Shown: piece by piece, positions 41,101 to 46,930 of the stretch
How positions within the stretch are numbered: position 1 is the stretch's first letter
Layout of the letters: each line of letters opens with the position of its first letter
Source: Baylisascaris procyonis
Lineage: Eukaryota; Nematoda; Chromadorea; Rhabditida; Ascarididae
Direction of reading: 5' to 3'
Assembly (NCBI GenBank): GCA_037389465.1
Contig: JAZARR010000247.1
Span: forward strand, 1,116,001-1,180,000
DNA: 64,000 bases
The notes under the pieces: generated by a model
What the model was told of the DNA's origin: nothing
Database searches by the model: none
What the model saw: the letters and a program-made list of their open reading frames with translations, nothing else
Made by a program: the position numbers and the translations under genes

Positions 41101-44100
41101 GGACATTTGAAACGTAAGAACATCTTTCTTAAAGCTAAAGGCCATAATAGTGCAGATTTTCTGGCGCTCTTTCCCACTATATTCTACAATGTCGAGTTAA
41201 TGATGCGATTCGTATGTTGGAAAATGCTCCCAAGTTGCATTTTGAATTTTTTAATATACATTTCCTTAGGCAGTCTCGAGGGCAGTGGATCGAGTCGATA
41301 GGTCGTAATCAAATCATACACCTCAAATAGCCTCAAAAAAGCAATTTTAGTGATCCCATCGAAAAAATTTTGACTTGTCGATGACCTCATTTGAGTGAAT
41401 CCAACCTTTACACCTTTTTATTACCAGCTGTAACTTTATAATTAAGTTCTTCCTTATAGTTTTATAGTTAAGTTTTAAACGTGATCAGCATATCATGCAG
41501 TTTCATCAAAAGCTTTTCGGGTAGACAACTGCTATAAGTATGTATAGGCAATCAAAATTTTTCAACCTAGAAGTCGCCTCGTTCCCATCTGTCAGTTATC
41601 TCTATAACACTCTTTGGCAGCTGTCCTTTGCTCACAGTGGGCGACTTCGTACGTGTATCACTAATCTCAGAATCAGTGATTGAAGACTTCAGAAATTTGA
41701 GGCTAGCATCATTAACCAGATGGGGGGAGGGGGTGGCAGTGTGGGGAAAGGAGATTAGAGTAAAATTTGCTAGAATTTTGGAGGTCATTATTTTCGTTGT
41801 CTGCATATTCGAAAACCCTCGTTAGCGTAAGGCAGTGCTGATCGAAGCATATTGGGAACCATTTTGTAAACGAATCCCTCATCCTTACTTAGCCAGTATG
41901 TCTCTAAAAAGATAAGTGGATAGAATAGCTTCAAAGCTGTATAGCTTCGATCGGAGAAAGTCGGCACCTTGTAAAGGTATTAGACATTAAGTTTGCAAAG
42001 TTCCACACTAAGTTTGCAAAGTTGTACGCAAAGTTTGCAAAGGTTTGCAAAAAATTTTTCATAGGCTTTTTTCAGTAAAGTTTTGCTTAAAATAAATTGT
42101 TATTGCATTTAGGATTCGGATATCATACGACCGGTTGCATTTCGGCCATTTGTTCCGAAGAAACCCGAAACAAGGCAATCGATGACATCAGCGTCGTCAT
42201 CGTTCTATGTGAAACATGAGGTCGACTCATCGAACTCACGTCAATCTAGGTAAGGCATTTCTTCATTGTCAAGCATTTTCATGTTTAGTAGTTTCATCCC
42301 TATCCAATCCAGTAAAATTTTATAGTTGTATATGTTGGGTTTGCTCCTTGGGTCTCGCATCCGCCCTTAAGACCAACTTTCCTCTAATTCAGGCTAAGTG
42401 GCTAATTAATCTGAACTGGAGTACCATGAGTCGTTCTATGCCTGACTTTAGGAACTTGGACAATAATTAAGAAGCATCATGCTTTACACTAGTATATTCC
42501 GAGAATTCTCACAGGATTCCTCACTCTTCCAATCCTTCCTTCTTACTGCTTTCAGTTTGCACATCACTTAAATACCAGCCATTTCTCAATAGGTTGTTGT
42601 ATTGTTTTCGTGGAATTTTTCCCGCGTATTTAGAATAATTGCCTTTTGCGGATTGCATTTTCGCCGCCAATGTTTTATCCCGTTGAATTTTCCATCTTTG
42701 AAGATCACTTCTCACAACGCTACTATCTATATTTAATCTAAGGTAGAATTTTTTAGTATAAAGCTAAATTTAATCATTCGTCCTATGAAACAAAAAGCTA
42801 AGTTGAAATTTTCTAAGGGTTAAAAATGTGCAATTTAATAAGTAATATTTATTCATTTACAGTGCGGATCAATATAAGCGATCGTCACAATTGAACGAAT
42901 CGAATTGTATAACATTGGCAAACAATCGCCCTCGTGCTATCTATCAACCTTCCACAAGGTTCGTAAATTATAGGCTTGCTTTAGAGAATATTTTTTGTAC
43001 AAATTTCTTGTTTTTTTTTTTTACTTTTGATCAAAAAATTTTTTTGGATTTTATTTGTTGGAATTCTACTTCAGTGGGATTTGTTCCGTCTATGAGCGGT
43101 AATACTTTTGTTATTTCCCGATTTTTGAATTTCGTTGAAAATGCTTTTCAATTATTTAATATTGGGGGTGGAGGGGGGAGGGAGGGTTGCGCTACTTTCT
43201 TACGCTCAACTAAACATTGCGTTCACAACTTCGTCCCATTCCTTAACTGCTTATCTCATGTGATATATAGCTGCACTGTTTCACTATGAAAAAAGTACCA
43301 CTTCAAAGATTTTATTTAGCTGTTTCTATTTTTTAGACGGATTTCTTTTCATTCGTCGATGATTTAGGTGGACAAAAGGAGGAGTGGGAAGGAAATTTTA
43401 ATGATTAGTGTGGTCAGAGTGGCTCAATAAATGTGAACAAGTATTGCATTAGTGACTATGTAAGTGTGTAGTTAGGAAAGTATAAAAGCTGAAACCCGGA
43501 TAAGTATGCTACAGGAGGATTGGCACGATTTGTGGTTTCTACTGCCATAGAGGCGAAGTAATCCAGTACATACGCACATCCTGTAATGACGCTTTACTTC
43601 GCATTTCATTATCACTCTGAGGCTATCTATTGCGCAATGGGTAGTGAAATTAATTCTTCTGCGATTCATTTTAGGGGATCATGTTATAGGTGTATAGGTA
43701 TATCATTCCAAAGAATACGATGGAGTATACAGGTGTATCACTTCGAAGAATATGATGAGTGTATAGATGGAGGCTAAATAAGTTAAATAGAACTGTGCGC
43801 AACTGTTATATCGAGAGCCGCCTCAGAGGCCAAAAAGGGTTTCTGAATGACTGGTGGCTTTGAAGTTTAGGACATCCTTTGGCCTCTGGACGATTGAAAG
43901 TCACAGTCGAGGTCGCTCTCCTCCCTTCCATCCACTGTTACTATGTCGTTTGCATTTGAGAAGCGTGATTGGATCAGATAAGTAAAATCTCCATACAAGC
44001 AACAGTGGAGTTTAAAAGCCCGTTATTTCTTCGCTACAAGTGTTTTGGGTCCATACTGTTCAGTTAGCGTGCTGCCGATCGCAACTTGGGCGGATTCATG

Positions 44101-46811
44101 AAAACTGTGTATGAACCAAGTAAAAGTAGTATAAATGAGCTGCTAAATTTGTAGTGCGGAACCATCGCCATCGTCAACTCAATATCCGGTAAAATCACCC
44201 AAATGCGAGAACGAAGAGAACGATTACGATGTTGTACCCGAATATATCGATCGAGAGAAGCTATTCACTGATGGTAAGCTTTGCACATCAACTCCACAGC
44301 TATTTTCCCCACGATCCCGCTTTTGTTCCACTCGATAACGCGTTGCAAAAGACGATGATCCCTTACATCCATTTATATACCATCAGTCGTTTAGTATGAT
44401 TAGTGCAGTCCTTCCGCTATATGTTTTCAGTTTGCCCATTCATTGGATGTTAAGCCATAACTGTGTCAGTTTGAGGTATCCCATTTATTTGTATTGATTC
44501 CTTCTGATATTTCTGATCTTATAAGAAGGTGGTGGTGTAGATATCTTGTCTTCTGATAATGACACTAAAAGCGCATGAAGATCCTTTTTGCAGATTCCGG
44601 TAGTAGTGATAACTATTCAGTTCTTTATCAGACACCTTTTCATTCAAATCAGAGAGGTGTTCCATCGCAAATCAATAGCAACGCATCTACTACCTTCACC
44701 GTCAACAACGTCAGTCTACCGACCAATGTTCCTAAGGTCTTATGTGCATTTGTTTTATCCTTCAATTTTTTCTATCTTATAGCTTAAATGTTTTTGAGCT
44801 GTTGAAATGAATTATTTACTTACGTAGAGTGTGAAGTATTGGTATGATCCCTGTGATCTATTTTAGAAATCGCCATCTTCACATCATATTTACGGGTCGA
44901 ATGCATCAAGTGGTAGTCGACATAGCTCGGGAATCCACGTAACTCCTTCACCAAGTGATTCGGGCATCGTCGACTATGAAGTAAGTGCTCGTGACTTTCA
45001 AATTTTTAAGACCATCTGTCATCGAAATAAATTGTTTTACCGTTTTCAATTCTTCAAAAGCAATCATAGATGAAACCATATTTATGTTCATCACATTATT
45101 CACTGTGTTCAGCAGTTTCAAGTTTGGATCGTGACGTTGGAAAAAAAGAAGACCCCTTTGTTTTTGATGCCTACATATCGGCGATATCCGAAACAAAAAA
45201 GTCCTTTAATTTGAGATCGTCTGTCTTTTGCCTCTCAAATAGCAGGGATATTCATTTATATTTATATTTATTTATATTATATTTATATCTTTTATAAATA
45301 AAAAACACTTTTTAGGCAGCATTGATTTTCATTCTCATAATTATAATCTACCATCGATATTCCTCTACATTATAGGATAATTTCCTTCTATCAAGTAGAA
45401 TAGTTTCATTTTAGAGTATTATTCGCGACAAGGAAAATGAACTATCAACTGTGAGAAGTACAATGGAACAAAATGAAGAGATCATTATTCGAGTTTACCA
45501 AGAGAAAGAAAGGATGTGGAAGGAACAATTGGCCGATTTGAAACGAAAGTTACAGGTATATTTTGAATCGTTTCCACTTGAATTATTTTAATTTATTATT
45601 GCACCAAAGGTGGACTCCAGGTAAATGATTCGATTCCCTTGTTTTACTTGCTAGGTTCAAATTTTACTTCATCTTTTTTTAAAAGTTTCCTGCTTTAATT
45701 AATGTTATAGGCGAGTCAACAAGGTGAATCAGCGCTACGTCAACAAATTCAACGATGCAATGAGCAACGTGATCAATTTCAAGCAACAATTAGTAATCTC
45801 AGCTCTGATAAGCAAGGGCTTCAACGGAAGGTATGCATTAATCTCATAAAATATTATTTCTTGTTCTATTTAAGTATCACTTTAATCATACCTTTCAACG
45901 GATTGTGCAGTAGAATATTTCTACATTTTGCAACTCAAACTAGCCTTAATGTACTGCTTTTATCGAATGTTCCAAATATTATGTTTTTTGAAATTTACTG
46001 GATTACATCGTCATATATGGTTACATATAATATTTTAGCAGTACTACATTAAGCAGATAATTTTCAGTAGTACACTTTAGCAGATAATATTTGTTTATAT
46101 TTGTGTTTGTGCCTTATGATTGGCCAACTTTCGAAACAATAAGGGACCGATCATGATGTCGCGAAATTTTACAATTATTTGTTTGAGAACCGAATGGTTG
46201 CGAGCATTTTGGCCAAACATTCATTGAGGTGACCAATATTAGGCAAGTTGGCCAACTTAGGCCAAAGAAATACGGATGCAACCGGGCAGTCTGAAAAATG
46301 CAGCTCTGTTAAGCTTTTTATGCTACTAGCTGATCACGTGAGTGAAGCATTTATTAAAAAGCTGTTACGGAAGAAGACGTATATTTCATGAAATTTTAGG
46401 GAACTTAATTGAACGAGAAGGAACCATTTCCATCTAAAATTCAACCGCATAGTGCAAGAGACTGTGATTTTTCTAGTTTTGAAGGATTTATTGATAGGCT
46501 GGAAAGGGGATATTCCTACCAATGCCTGGAGAGGAGGCTCATTTGCCGGGGGCGAGGAGGTTTCTACGTTGGACGGTCTTTTAAACATGAAAAGTGATTT
46601 GTAAGCATAATCACAAAACGAAGCGGCCATTATCATAGATTTAATTCAGTGCCTCCAAATCGAGCGGGAAATGTTCCAAATTCGAGAGCGCTTCGACGAG
46701 TTGCTACGCGCTCGCGATGCTGCATGCGAATCGTGCCGACGGCAATCGTCAAGCTTGGATAGCGATCGTCGTGCAAGACCACCACCAGTGCCCATGTCCA
46801 GGCACACTAAG
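5046..46811 (+). CDS. Multi-exon gene: Fez1/LZTS-like coiled-coil protein, both ends open
   Basis: Fifteen exons with matching phases give a continuous 689-residue partial protein. Exons: 5046-5157, 6134-6459, 6819-6983, 10669-10762, 11578-11705, 31573-31709, 33160-33233, 42113-42249, 42863-42958, 44155-44273, 44594-44736, 44867-44980, 45415-45555, 45711-45830, 46650-46811. Residues 1 to about 345 are Ser/Thr/Pro-rich and probably disordered. Residues 351-362 read RPVAFRPFVPKK. Residues 536-548 read TPSPSDSGIVDYE. Residues 549 to about 667 are a Glu/Gln/Arg-rich coiled coil whose opening (DKENELSTVRSTMEQNEE, then VYQEKERMWKEQL) resembles the Fez1 domain of LZTS proteins. Vertebrate family members are cytoskeletal or postsynaptic scaffolds; a similar role here is inference. 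Family coiled coils run well past what is seen, so C-terminal exons are expected right of the window. The start codon was not found. The family call rests on remembered motif similarity, and another coiled-coil scaffold is possible. Confidence 0.72.
5158..6133 (+). other. Intron, 976 bp, phase 0
   Basis: AT-rich with stops in every frame. It ends in a short T run and TTTTAG. It contains a run of 15 C bases at 6062-6076. No other element recognised. Confidence 0.65.
6134..6459 (+). CDS. Exon 2 of those found
   Basis: The acceptor is TTATTTTAG and the donor is TCAAG|GTTTGC. It encodes 108 residues from GGKCSRATSSAVATFAAPSQ through KPDSQSDTSTLNSAIS, plus two bases of a split Arg codon. This is the largest exon and is Ser/Thr/Ala/Lys-rich with no recognised domain. 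The frame is open from the acceptor through the donor. An internal ATG at 6215 is not needed as a start. Confidence 0.75.
6819..6983 (+). CDS. Exon 3 of those found
   Basis: It completes the split Arg codon and continues VSRSSDDSRESLANRLSRGL, then LQRWKSKLQTGRRPKDTSEP. The acceptor AATTTAAG is weak for a nematode. The phase match on both sides and the protein-like composition support it. The donor is TCAG|GTCGGT and it leaves two bases of another Arg codon. The basic RLQRWKSKLQTGRR stretch is the most conserved-looking part. Confidence 0.75.
7084..7230. mobile_element. MITE-like inverted-repeat element
   Basis: The 13-bp sequence GCAATAGATCCTG at 7090-7102 is repeated exactly as its reverse complement at 7212-7224. 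Beyond it are three more matching bases after a 3-base mismatch. Inside is a perfect 8-bp hairpin (7142-7149 with 7154-7161). The total span of about 145 bp fits a small non-autonomous DNA transposon or a structured RNA. I could not define a target-site duplication, so the transposon call is tentative. Confidence 0.4.
8700..8970. other. GC-richer island in intron, identity unknown
   Basis: This stretch is richer in G and C than its surroundings and open on both strands for about 65-70 codons. The minus frame reads MKRMNVSERCGEGRLKGFDV at its start. There is no clear splice site, start context or recognisable domain. It may be a decayed transposon fragment or a non-coding RNA. Confidence 0.25.
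10669..10762 (+). CDS. Exon 4 of those found
   Basis: The acceptor has a long T run ending TTTTTCAG and the donor is TCG|GTAATA. The first base completes an Arg codon. Translation is NMPVIHEPSGHCSDAEVVLN followed by WAPSRFIPLQS, ending in phase 0. The strong acceptor, clean frame and balanced composition make this a secure internal exon. No domain recognised. Confidence 0.82.
10763..11577 (+). other. Intron, 815 bp
   Basis: AT-rich. It includes an A-rich stretch around 11059-11120 that gives a Lys-rich spurious frame. It ends with TTATTGCAG. No other element seen. Confidence 0.7.
11578..11705 (+). CDS. Exon 5 of those found
   Basis: The acceptor is TTATTGCAG. Translation is SSPEKFGSNTNKSAFTAQIL then RPRILHPSLSATDILHPTDA and DK, ending with two bases of a split codon. 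The donor is GA|GTTAGT, less usual than GTAAGT. It is supported because GA plus the first T of the next exon makes an Asp codon and keeps the frame. The intron that follows is nearly 20 kb. Confidence 0.72.
12884..13078 (-). other. Possible nested minus-strand coding fragment
   Basis: The minus strand reads ILMEYKSARGVTRIISEDDI, then SANMWNEWSTNPSVLHHSNI, and stops after RSGAYEVL. The composition looks like real protein and a possible acceptor (pyrimidine tract then GAG) lies near 13045. The upstream part runs into the first copy of the minisatellite. There is no recognisable domain, no partner exon found and no polyadenylation signal identified. It could be a terminal exon of a nested gene or a chance frame. 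Confidence 0.2.
13029..17605 (+). repeat. Minisatellite 1: about 136-137 bp x about 33 copies
   Basis: A tandem array with a 136-137 bp period in its homogeneous part. Successive GGACT landmarks fall at 13465, 13602, 13738, 13874 and 14011. Each unit holds TGGTGGACTGGGTGGACTTT, an AT-richer segment with the 12-bp perfect palindrome GTGAGCGCTCAC, and a G-rich segment. The first copies and the last partial copy are diverged while the middle is nearly identical, as expected when unequal exchange homogenises the centre. Two unit types alternate irregularly: ACGGACCAT with AAAGATGTATAGGGGAAGG, and ATGGACTAT with AAATGTGTATAGGGGGAGG. There is no long open frame. It lies wholly within an intron. Confidence 0.97.
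18848..19061 (+). repeat. 21-bp tandem repeat, about 10 copies
   Basis: The unit is close to AGGTCTGTCAGGTATATTATG. Because 21 is a multiple of three, two frames stay open across the array, giving YYEVCQV-type and RSVRYIM-type repeats. I treat these frames as a by-product of the period. Copies change gradually from CAGG to CGGG versions from left to right. Confidence 0.93.
19780..19960. other. GC-richer intronic patch, possible transposon remnant
   Basis: It contains CCCGATGGGCGGCGGGC and other GC-rich segments unlike the AT-rich surroundings. The minus frame gives HNTARRPSGGMTDIWKKRF. No terminal repeats or family recognised. Confidence 0.2.
20001..20023 (+). repeat. (TTTA)n microsatellite
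   Basis: About five tandem TTTA units, followed by further AT-rich sequence. A similar run occurs at 32733-32757. Confidence 0.85.
20791..20824 (+). repeat. G-rich tract, G-quadruplex motif
   Basis: At least four runs of three or more G separated by one to four bases. It matches the usual G-quadruplex pattern on the + strand. It is isolated, not part of a tandem array. Confidence 0.75.
22067..22205 (+). repeat. Degenerate ACTTCTGAGAAAGGAT-type repeat
   Basis: Imperfect repetition of ACTTCTGAGAAAGGA and TTTCAGAGGAAGG motifs, five to seven copies with irregular spacing. An old, decayed tandem repeat is the simplest reading. Confidence 0.55.
22835..22955 (+). repeat. Degenerate TCAGTAAAGTTTACTTATT repeat
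   Basis: About four imperfect copies of a unit containing CAGTAAAGTTTACTTATT, spaced 30-40 bases apart. The core AAGTAAACTTTACT-like palindromic character makes each copy partly self-complementary. Confidence 0.55.
23180..23240 (+). repeat. G-rich tract, G-quadruplex motif
   Basis: Multiple runs of three to seven G within 60 bases on the + strand, followed by a G6 run. Purine-rich and non-coding. Confidence 0.75.
25777..26007 (-). other. Possible nested minus-strand ORF, 76 codons
   Basis: A complete ATG-to-stop frame with protein-like composition. It starts MPQMKSAVRHAKPSDRLRRP and ends with GGLMKPLPSVSNRQSH. It is basic and contains no domain I recognise. It sits in the 19.9 kb intron on the opposite strand, immediately left of minisatellite 2. 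No promoter or polyadenylation signal is clear. It may be a small nested gene, a transposon fragment or chance. Confidence 0.25.
26230..29590 (+). repeat. Minisatellite 2: 186 bp x about 18 copies with trimeric higher order
   Basis: A tandem array of period 186. The landmark CATACCAACT recurs at 26411, 26597 and 26783. Each unit has an AT-rich half (TTCGTGGATCCATTTAATG, then TTATACTTGATTAAACT) and a G-rich half (GGGAAGGAGGGAGGGGGTG, then AGAGGGTTAGGATTGAGGAG). Three variant types can be told apart by TTATTTCG or TTAGTTCG, TTGATTAAA or TTAATTAAA, AGAAGGC or AGGAGGC, and GGGAAGG or GGAAAGG. They recur in ABC order in copies 4-6 and 7-9. Copy 16 carries a small internal duplication near 29160-29180. 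It is wholly intronic. Confidence 0.97.
31573..31709 (+). CDS. Exon 6 of those found
   Basis: The acceptor is TTTGCAG and the donor is GAAG|GTATAT. The first base completes the Asp codon split by the 19.9 kb intron. Translation is VSLTDSEMDHRTLRQRDENS, then FKSTRHLTMHHQNMKNLQHL and VQTIE, plus one base of a Gly codon. The segment is polar and predicted to be partly helical. It has no named domain. Confidence 0.82.
31710..33159 (+). other. Intron, 1,450 bp
   Basis: AT-rich, ending in CATTTTCAG. It contains a G-rich tract at 32183-32200 and a TTTA microsatellite at 32733-32757. A minus-strand Lys/Arg-rich frame at 32525-32725 follows from purine-rich composition and is not called as a gene. 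Confidence 0.65.
33160..33233 (+). CDS. Exon 7 of those found
   Basis: The acceptor CATTTTCAG and donor CAG|GTAAGT are both near consensus. It completes the Gly codon and reads YDNITNSNLPPPVRITPYSG then MKPQ, ending in phase 0. This is a short Pro-rich linker exon, supported by strong splice sites and matching phases. Confidence 0.88.
34171..34284 (+). repeat. 38-bp tandem repeat, 3 copies
   Basis: TTTTCAACTGCAAAG starts at 34171, recurs at 34209 (with AAC instead of AAG) and again at 34247. Copies are almost identical, suggesting recent expansion. Confidence 0.95.
35640..35790 (+). promoter_or_regulatory. Candidate internal promoter (TATA-like) with GC-richer leader
   Basis: An alternating AT run (ATATATATATAT) near 35680-35692 is followed by about 75 bases that are clearly GC-richer than the surrounding intron. 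A long T run comes next. This could be an alternative promoter and 5' untranslated exon for a shorter isoform starting before the coiled coil. No convincing donor site was seen, so support is weak. Confidence 0.2.
36480..36505 (+). repeat. (TGTACC)n short hexamer repeat
   Basis: About four imperfect TGTACC units. A simple microsatellite within an intron. Confidence 0.7.
39794..39923. repeat. Inverted repeat with 17-bp perfect arms
   Basis: GATAACTTACTGATAAT at 39794-39810 is the exact reverse complement of ATTATCAGTAAGTTATC at 39907-39923, with a loop of 96 bases. The right arm continues into several tandem ATCAGTAA units up to about 39955. It could be a MITE remnant or a hairpin in the intron RNA. 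Confidence 0.6.
40935..40975 (+). repeat. (TGTC/TGTA)n microsatellite
   Basis: About eight tetranucleotide units mixing TGTC and TGTA. It explains the Cys/Val/Ser-rich stretch in the overlapping frame. Confidence 0.85.
41719..41757 (+). repeat. G-rich tract
   Basis: Runs of G6, G5 and G4 separated by short spacers on the + strand. Another intronic G-quadruplex candidate. Confidence 0.6.
42113..42249 (+). CDS. Exon 8 of those found, with RPVAFRPFVP motif
   Basis: The acceptor is GCATTTAG and the donor is CTAG|GTAAGG. Translation is DSDIIRPVAFRPFVPKKPET, then RQSMTSASSSFYVKHEVDSS and NSRQS, leaving two bases. The RPVAFRPFVPKK patch recalls a short conserved segment ahead of the coiled coil in LZTS-type proteins. 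I am working from memory of the family here. The rest is Ser-rich. Confidence 0.85.
42521..42703 (-). other. Possible minus-strand coding fragment in intron
   Basis: The minus strand reads SDLQRWKIQRDKTLAAKMQS, then AKGNYSKYAGKIPRKQYNNL, then LRNGWYLSDVQTESSKKEGL, and stops after EE. The composition is protein-like, but there is no ATG at its head and the preceding acceptor is poor. It lies in the 613-bp intron of the main gene. Chance, a transposon relic or a nested gene are all possible. Confidence 0.18.
42863..42958 (+). CDS. Exon 9 of those found
   Basis: The acceptor is CATTTACAG and the donor is CAAG|GTTCGT. It completes a Ser codon, then reads ADQYKRSSQLNESNCITLAN and NRPRAIYQPST, leaving two bases. 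Polar linker sequence. Phases match on both sides. Confidence 0.85.
42959..44154 (+). other. Intron, 1,196 bp
   Basis: AT-rich, with a G-rich tract at 43163-43190 and a loosely repeated pair of GGTGTATAGGTATATCA-type segments at 43685-43760. It ends in AATTTGTAG. No exon supported inside. Confidence 0.7.
44155..44273 (+). CDS. Exon 10 of those found
   Basis: The acceptor is AATTTGTAG and the donor is GATG|GTAAGC. It completes a Ser codon, then reads AEPSPSSTQYPVKSPKCENE, then ENDYDVVPEYIDREKLFTD, and gives one base to the next codon. The acidic second half contains possible phosphotyrosine-type positions, which is inference from composition only. Confidence 0.88.
44274..44593 (+). other. Intron, 320 bp
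   Basis: AT-rich, ending in TTTTTGCAG. Nothing else recognised. Confidence 0.8.
44594..44736 (+). CDS. Exon 11 of those found
   Basis: The acceptor is CTTTTTGCAG and the donor is AAG|GTCTTA. It completes an Asp codon and reads SGSSDNYSVLYQTPFHSNQR, then GVPSQINSNASTTFTVNNVS and LPTNVPK. This is Ser/Asn-rich linker, ending in phase 0. Confidence 0.86.
44867..44980 (+). CDS. Exon 12 of those found, SPSDSG segment
   Basis: The acceptor is CTATTTTAG and the donor is GAA|GTAAGT. Translation is KSPSSHHIYGSNASSGSRHS, then SGIHVTPSPSDSGIVDYE. The PSPSDSGI run directly before a coiled coil is part of the basis for the LZTS-like call. Phase 0 at both ends. Confidence 0.88.
45260..45302 (+). repeat. 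AT-rich (TTTATA)n microsatellite
   Basis: Imperfect TTTATATTTATA units in the 434-bp intron between exons 12 and 13. Confidence 0.8.
45415..45555 (+). CDS. Exon 13 of those found, start of Fez1-like coiled coil
   Basis: The acceptor is TTCATTTTAG and the donor is CAG|GTATAT. Translation is SIIRDKENELSTVRSTMEQN, then EEIIIRVYQEKERMWKEQLA, then DLKRKLQ, in phase 0. Hydrophobic residues fall in heptad-like positions. The pattern L-x-x-(I/V)-R-x-x-(M/L)-E-x-N-E followed by V-Y-x-E-(K/R)-x-R-x-W resembles the Fez1/LZTS domain. This exon is the strongest evidence for the family. Confidence 0.92.
45711..45830 (+). CDS. Exon 14 of those found, coiled coil
   Basis: The acceptor is ATGTTATAG and the donor is AAG|GTATGC. 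Translation is ASQQGESALRQQIQRCNEQR, then DQFQATISNLSSDKQGLQRK. It is a Gln-rich coiled coil in phase 0 at both ends, continuing the helix of the previous exon. Confidence 0.92.
45831..46649 (+). other. Intron, 819 bp
   Basis: AT-rich, ending in TTTAATTCAG. A patch at about 46410-46600 is open on both strands (the minus strand contains TSSPPANEPPLQALVGISPF). No matching splice sites in phase were found, so it is left as intron. Confidence 0.7.
46650..46811 (+). CDS. Exon 15 of those found, last before the telomere-like array
   Basis: The acceptor is TTTAATTCAG and the donor is AAG|GTACGC. Translation is CLQIEREMFQIRERFDELLR, then ARDAACESCRRQSSSLDSDR, then RARPPPVPMSRHTK, in phase 0. The first half is coiled coil, followed by a CESC cysteine pair and a Pro-rich tail. 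Reading through the donor gives a stop at 46926-46928, so intron retention would end the protein 38 residues later. Splicing would need an exon right of the window, at least 17 kb away. Confidence 0.9.
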
Positions 46812-46930
46812 GTACGCAGTATTAAGGATGTTCTAACCATCTTTCCAAAAACATGGCAGTGCCGGCTTAGGCTTAGCATGCTTATGTGCTGGCTCAGGTT
46901 TGTGGTCAGATTTTGTCCGCCCATATAGCC
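46812..46930 (+). other. Start of the terminal intron or 3' flank
   Basis: Short unique sequence between the last exon and the array. It contains GGCTTAGGCTTAG at 46864-46876, two TTAGGC units in the orientation opposite to the array that follows. An in-frame stop after read-through lies at 46926. No polyadenylation hexamer was seen here. Confidence 0.6.

Larger units (their letters stand above)
33234..42112 (+). other. Intron, 8.9 kb
   Basis: AT-rich, ending in TTGCATTTAG. Contents recognised: a C-rich stretch near 33895-33955, a 38-bp x 3 repeat (34171-34284), a candidate TATA-type site near 35690, a hexamer microsatellite at 36480-36505, a 17-bp inverted repeat (39794-39923), a TGTC/TGTA microsatellite (40935-40975) and a G-rich tract near 41720. 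Several open frames of 60-134 codons occur (for example 40897-41301) but none has convincing exon borders. Confidence 0.6.

Noticed and set aside
40897..41301. A 134-codon + strand ORF in the 8.9 kb intron
   Set aside because: Its first part is a TGTC/TGTA microsatellite and the rest has no domain. I found no splice sites that would join it to the main gene in phase.
41567..41806. Minus-strand frame containing SLKFLKSSITDSEISDTRTK
   Set aside because: The composition is moderately protein-like, but a + strand frame over the same bases looks equally plausible. There is no ATG context, acceptor or partner exon.
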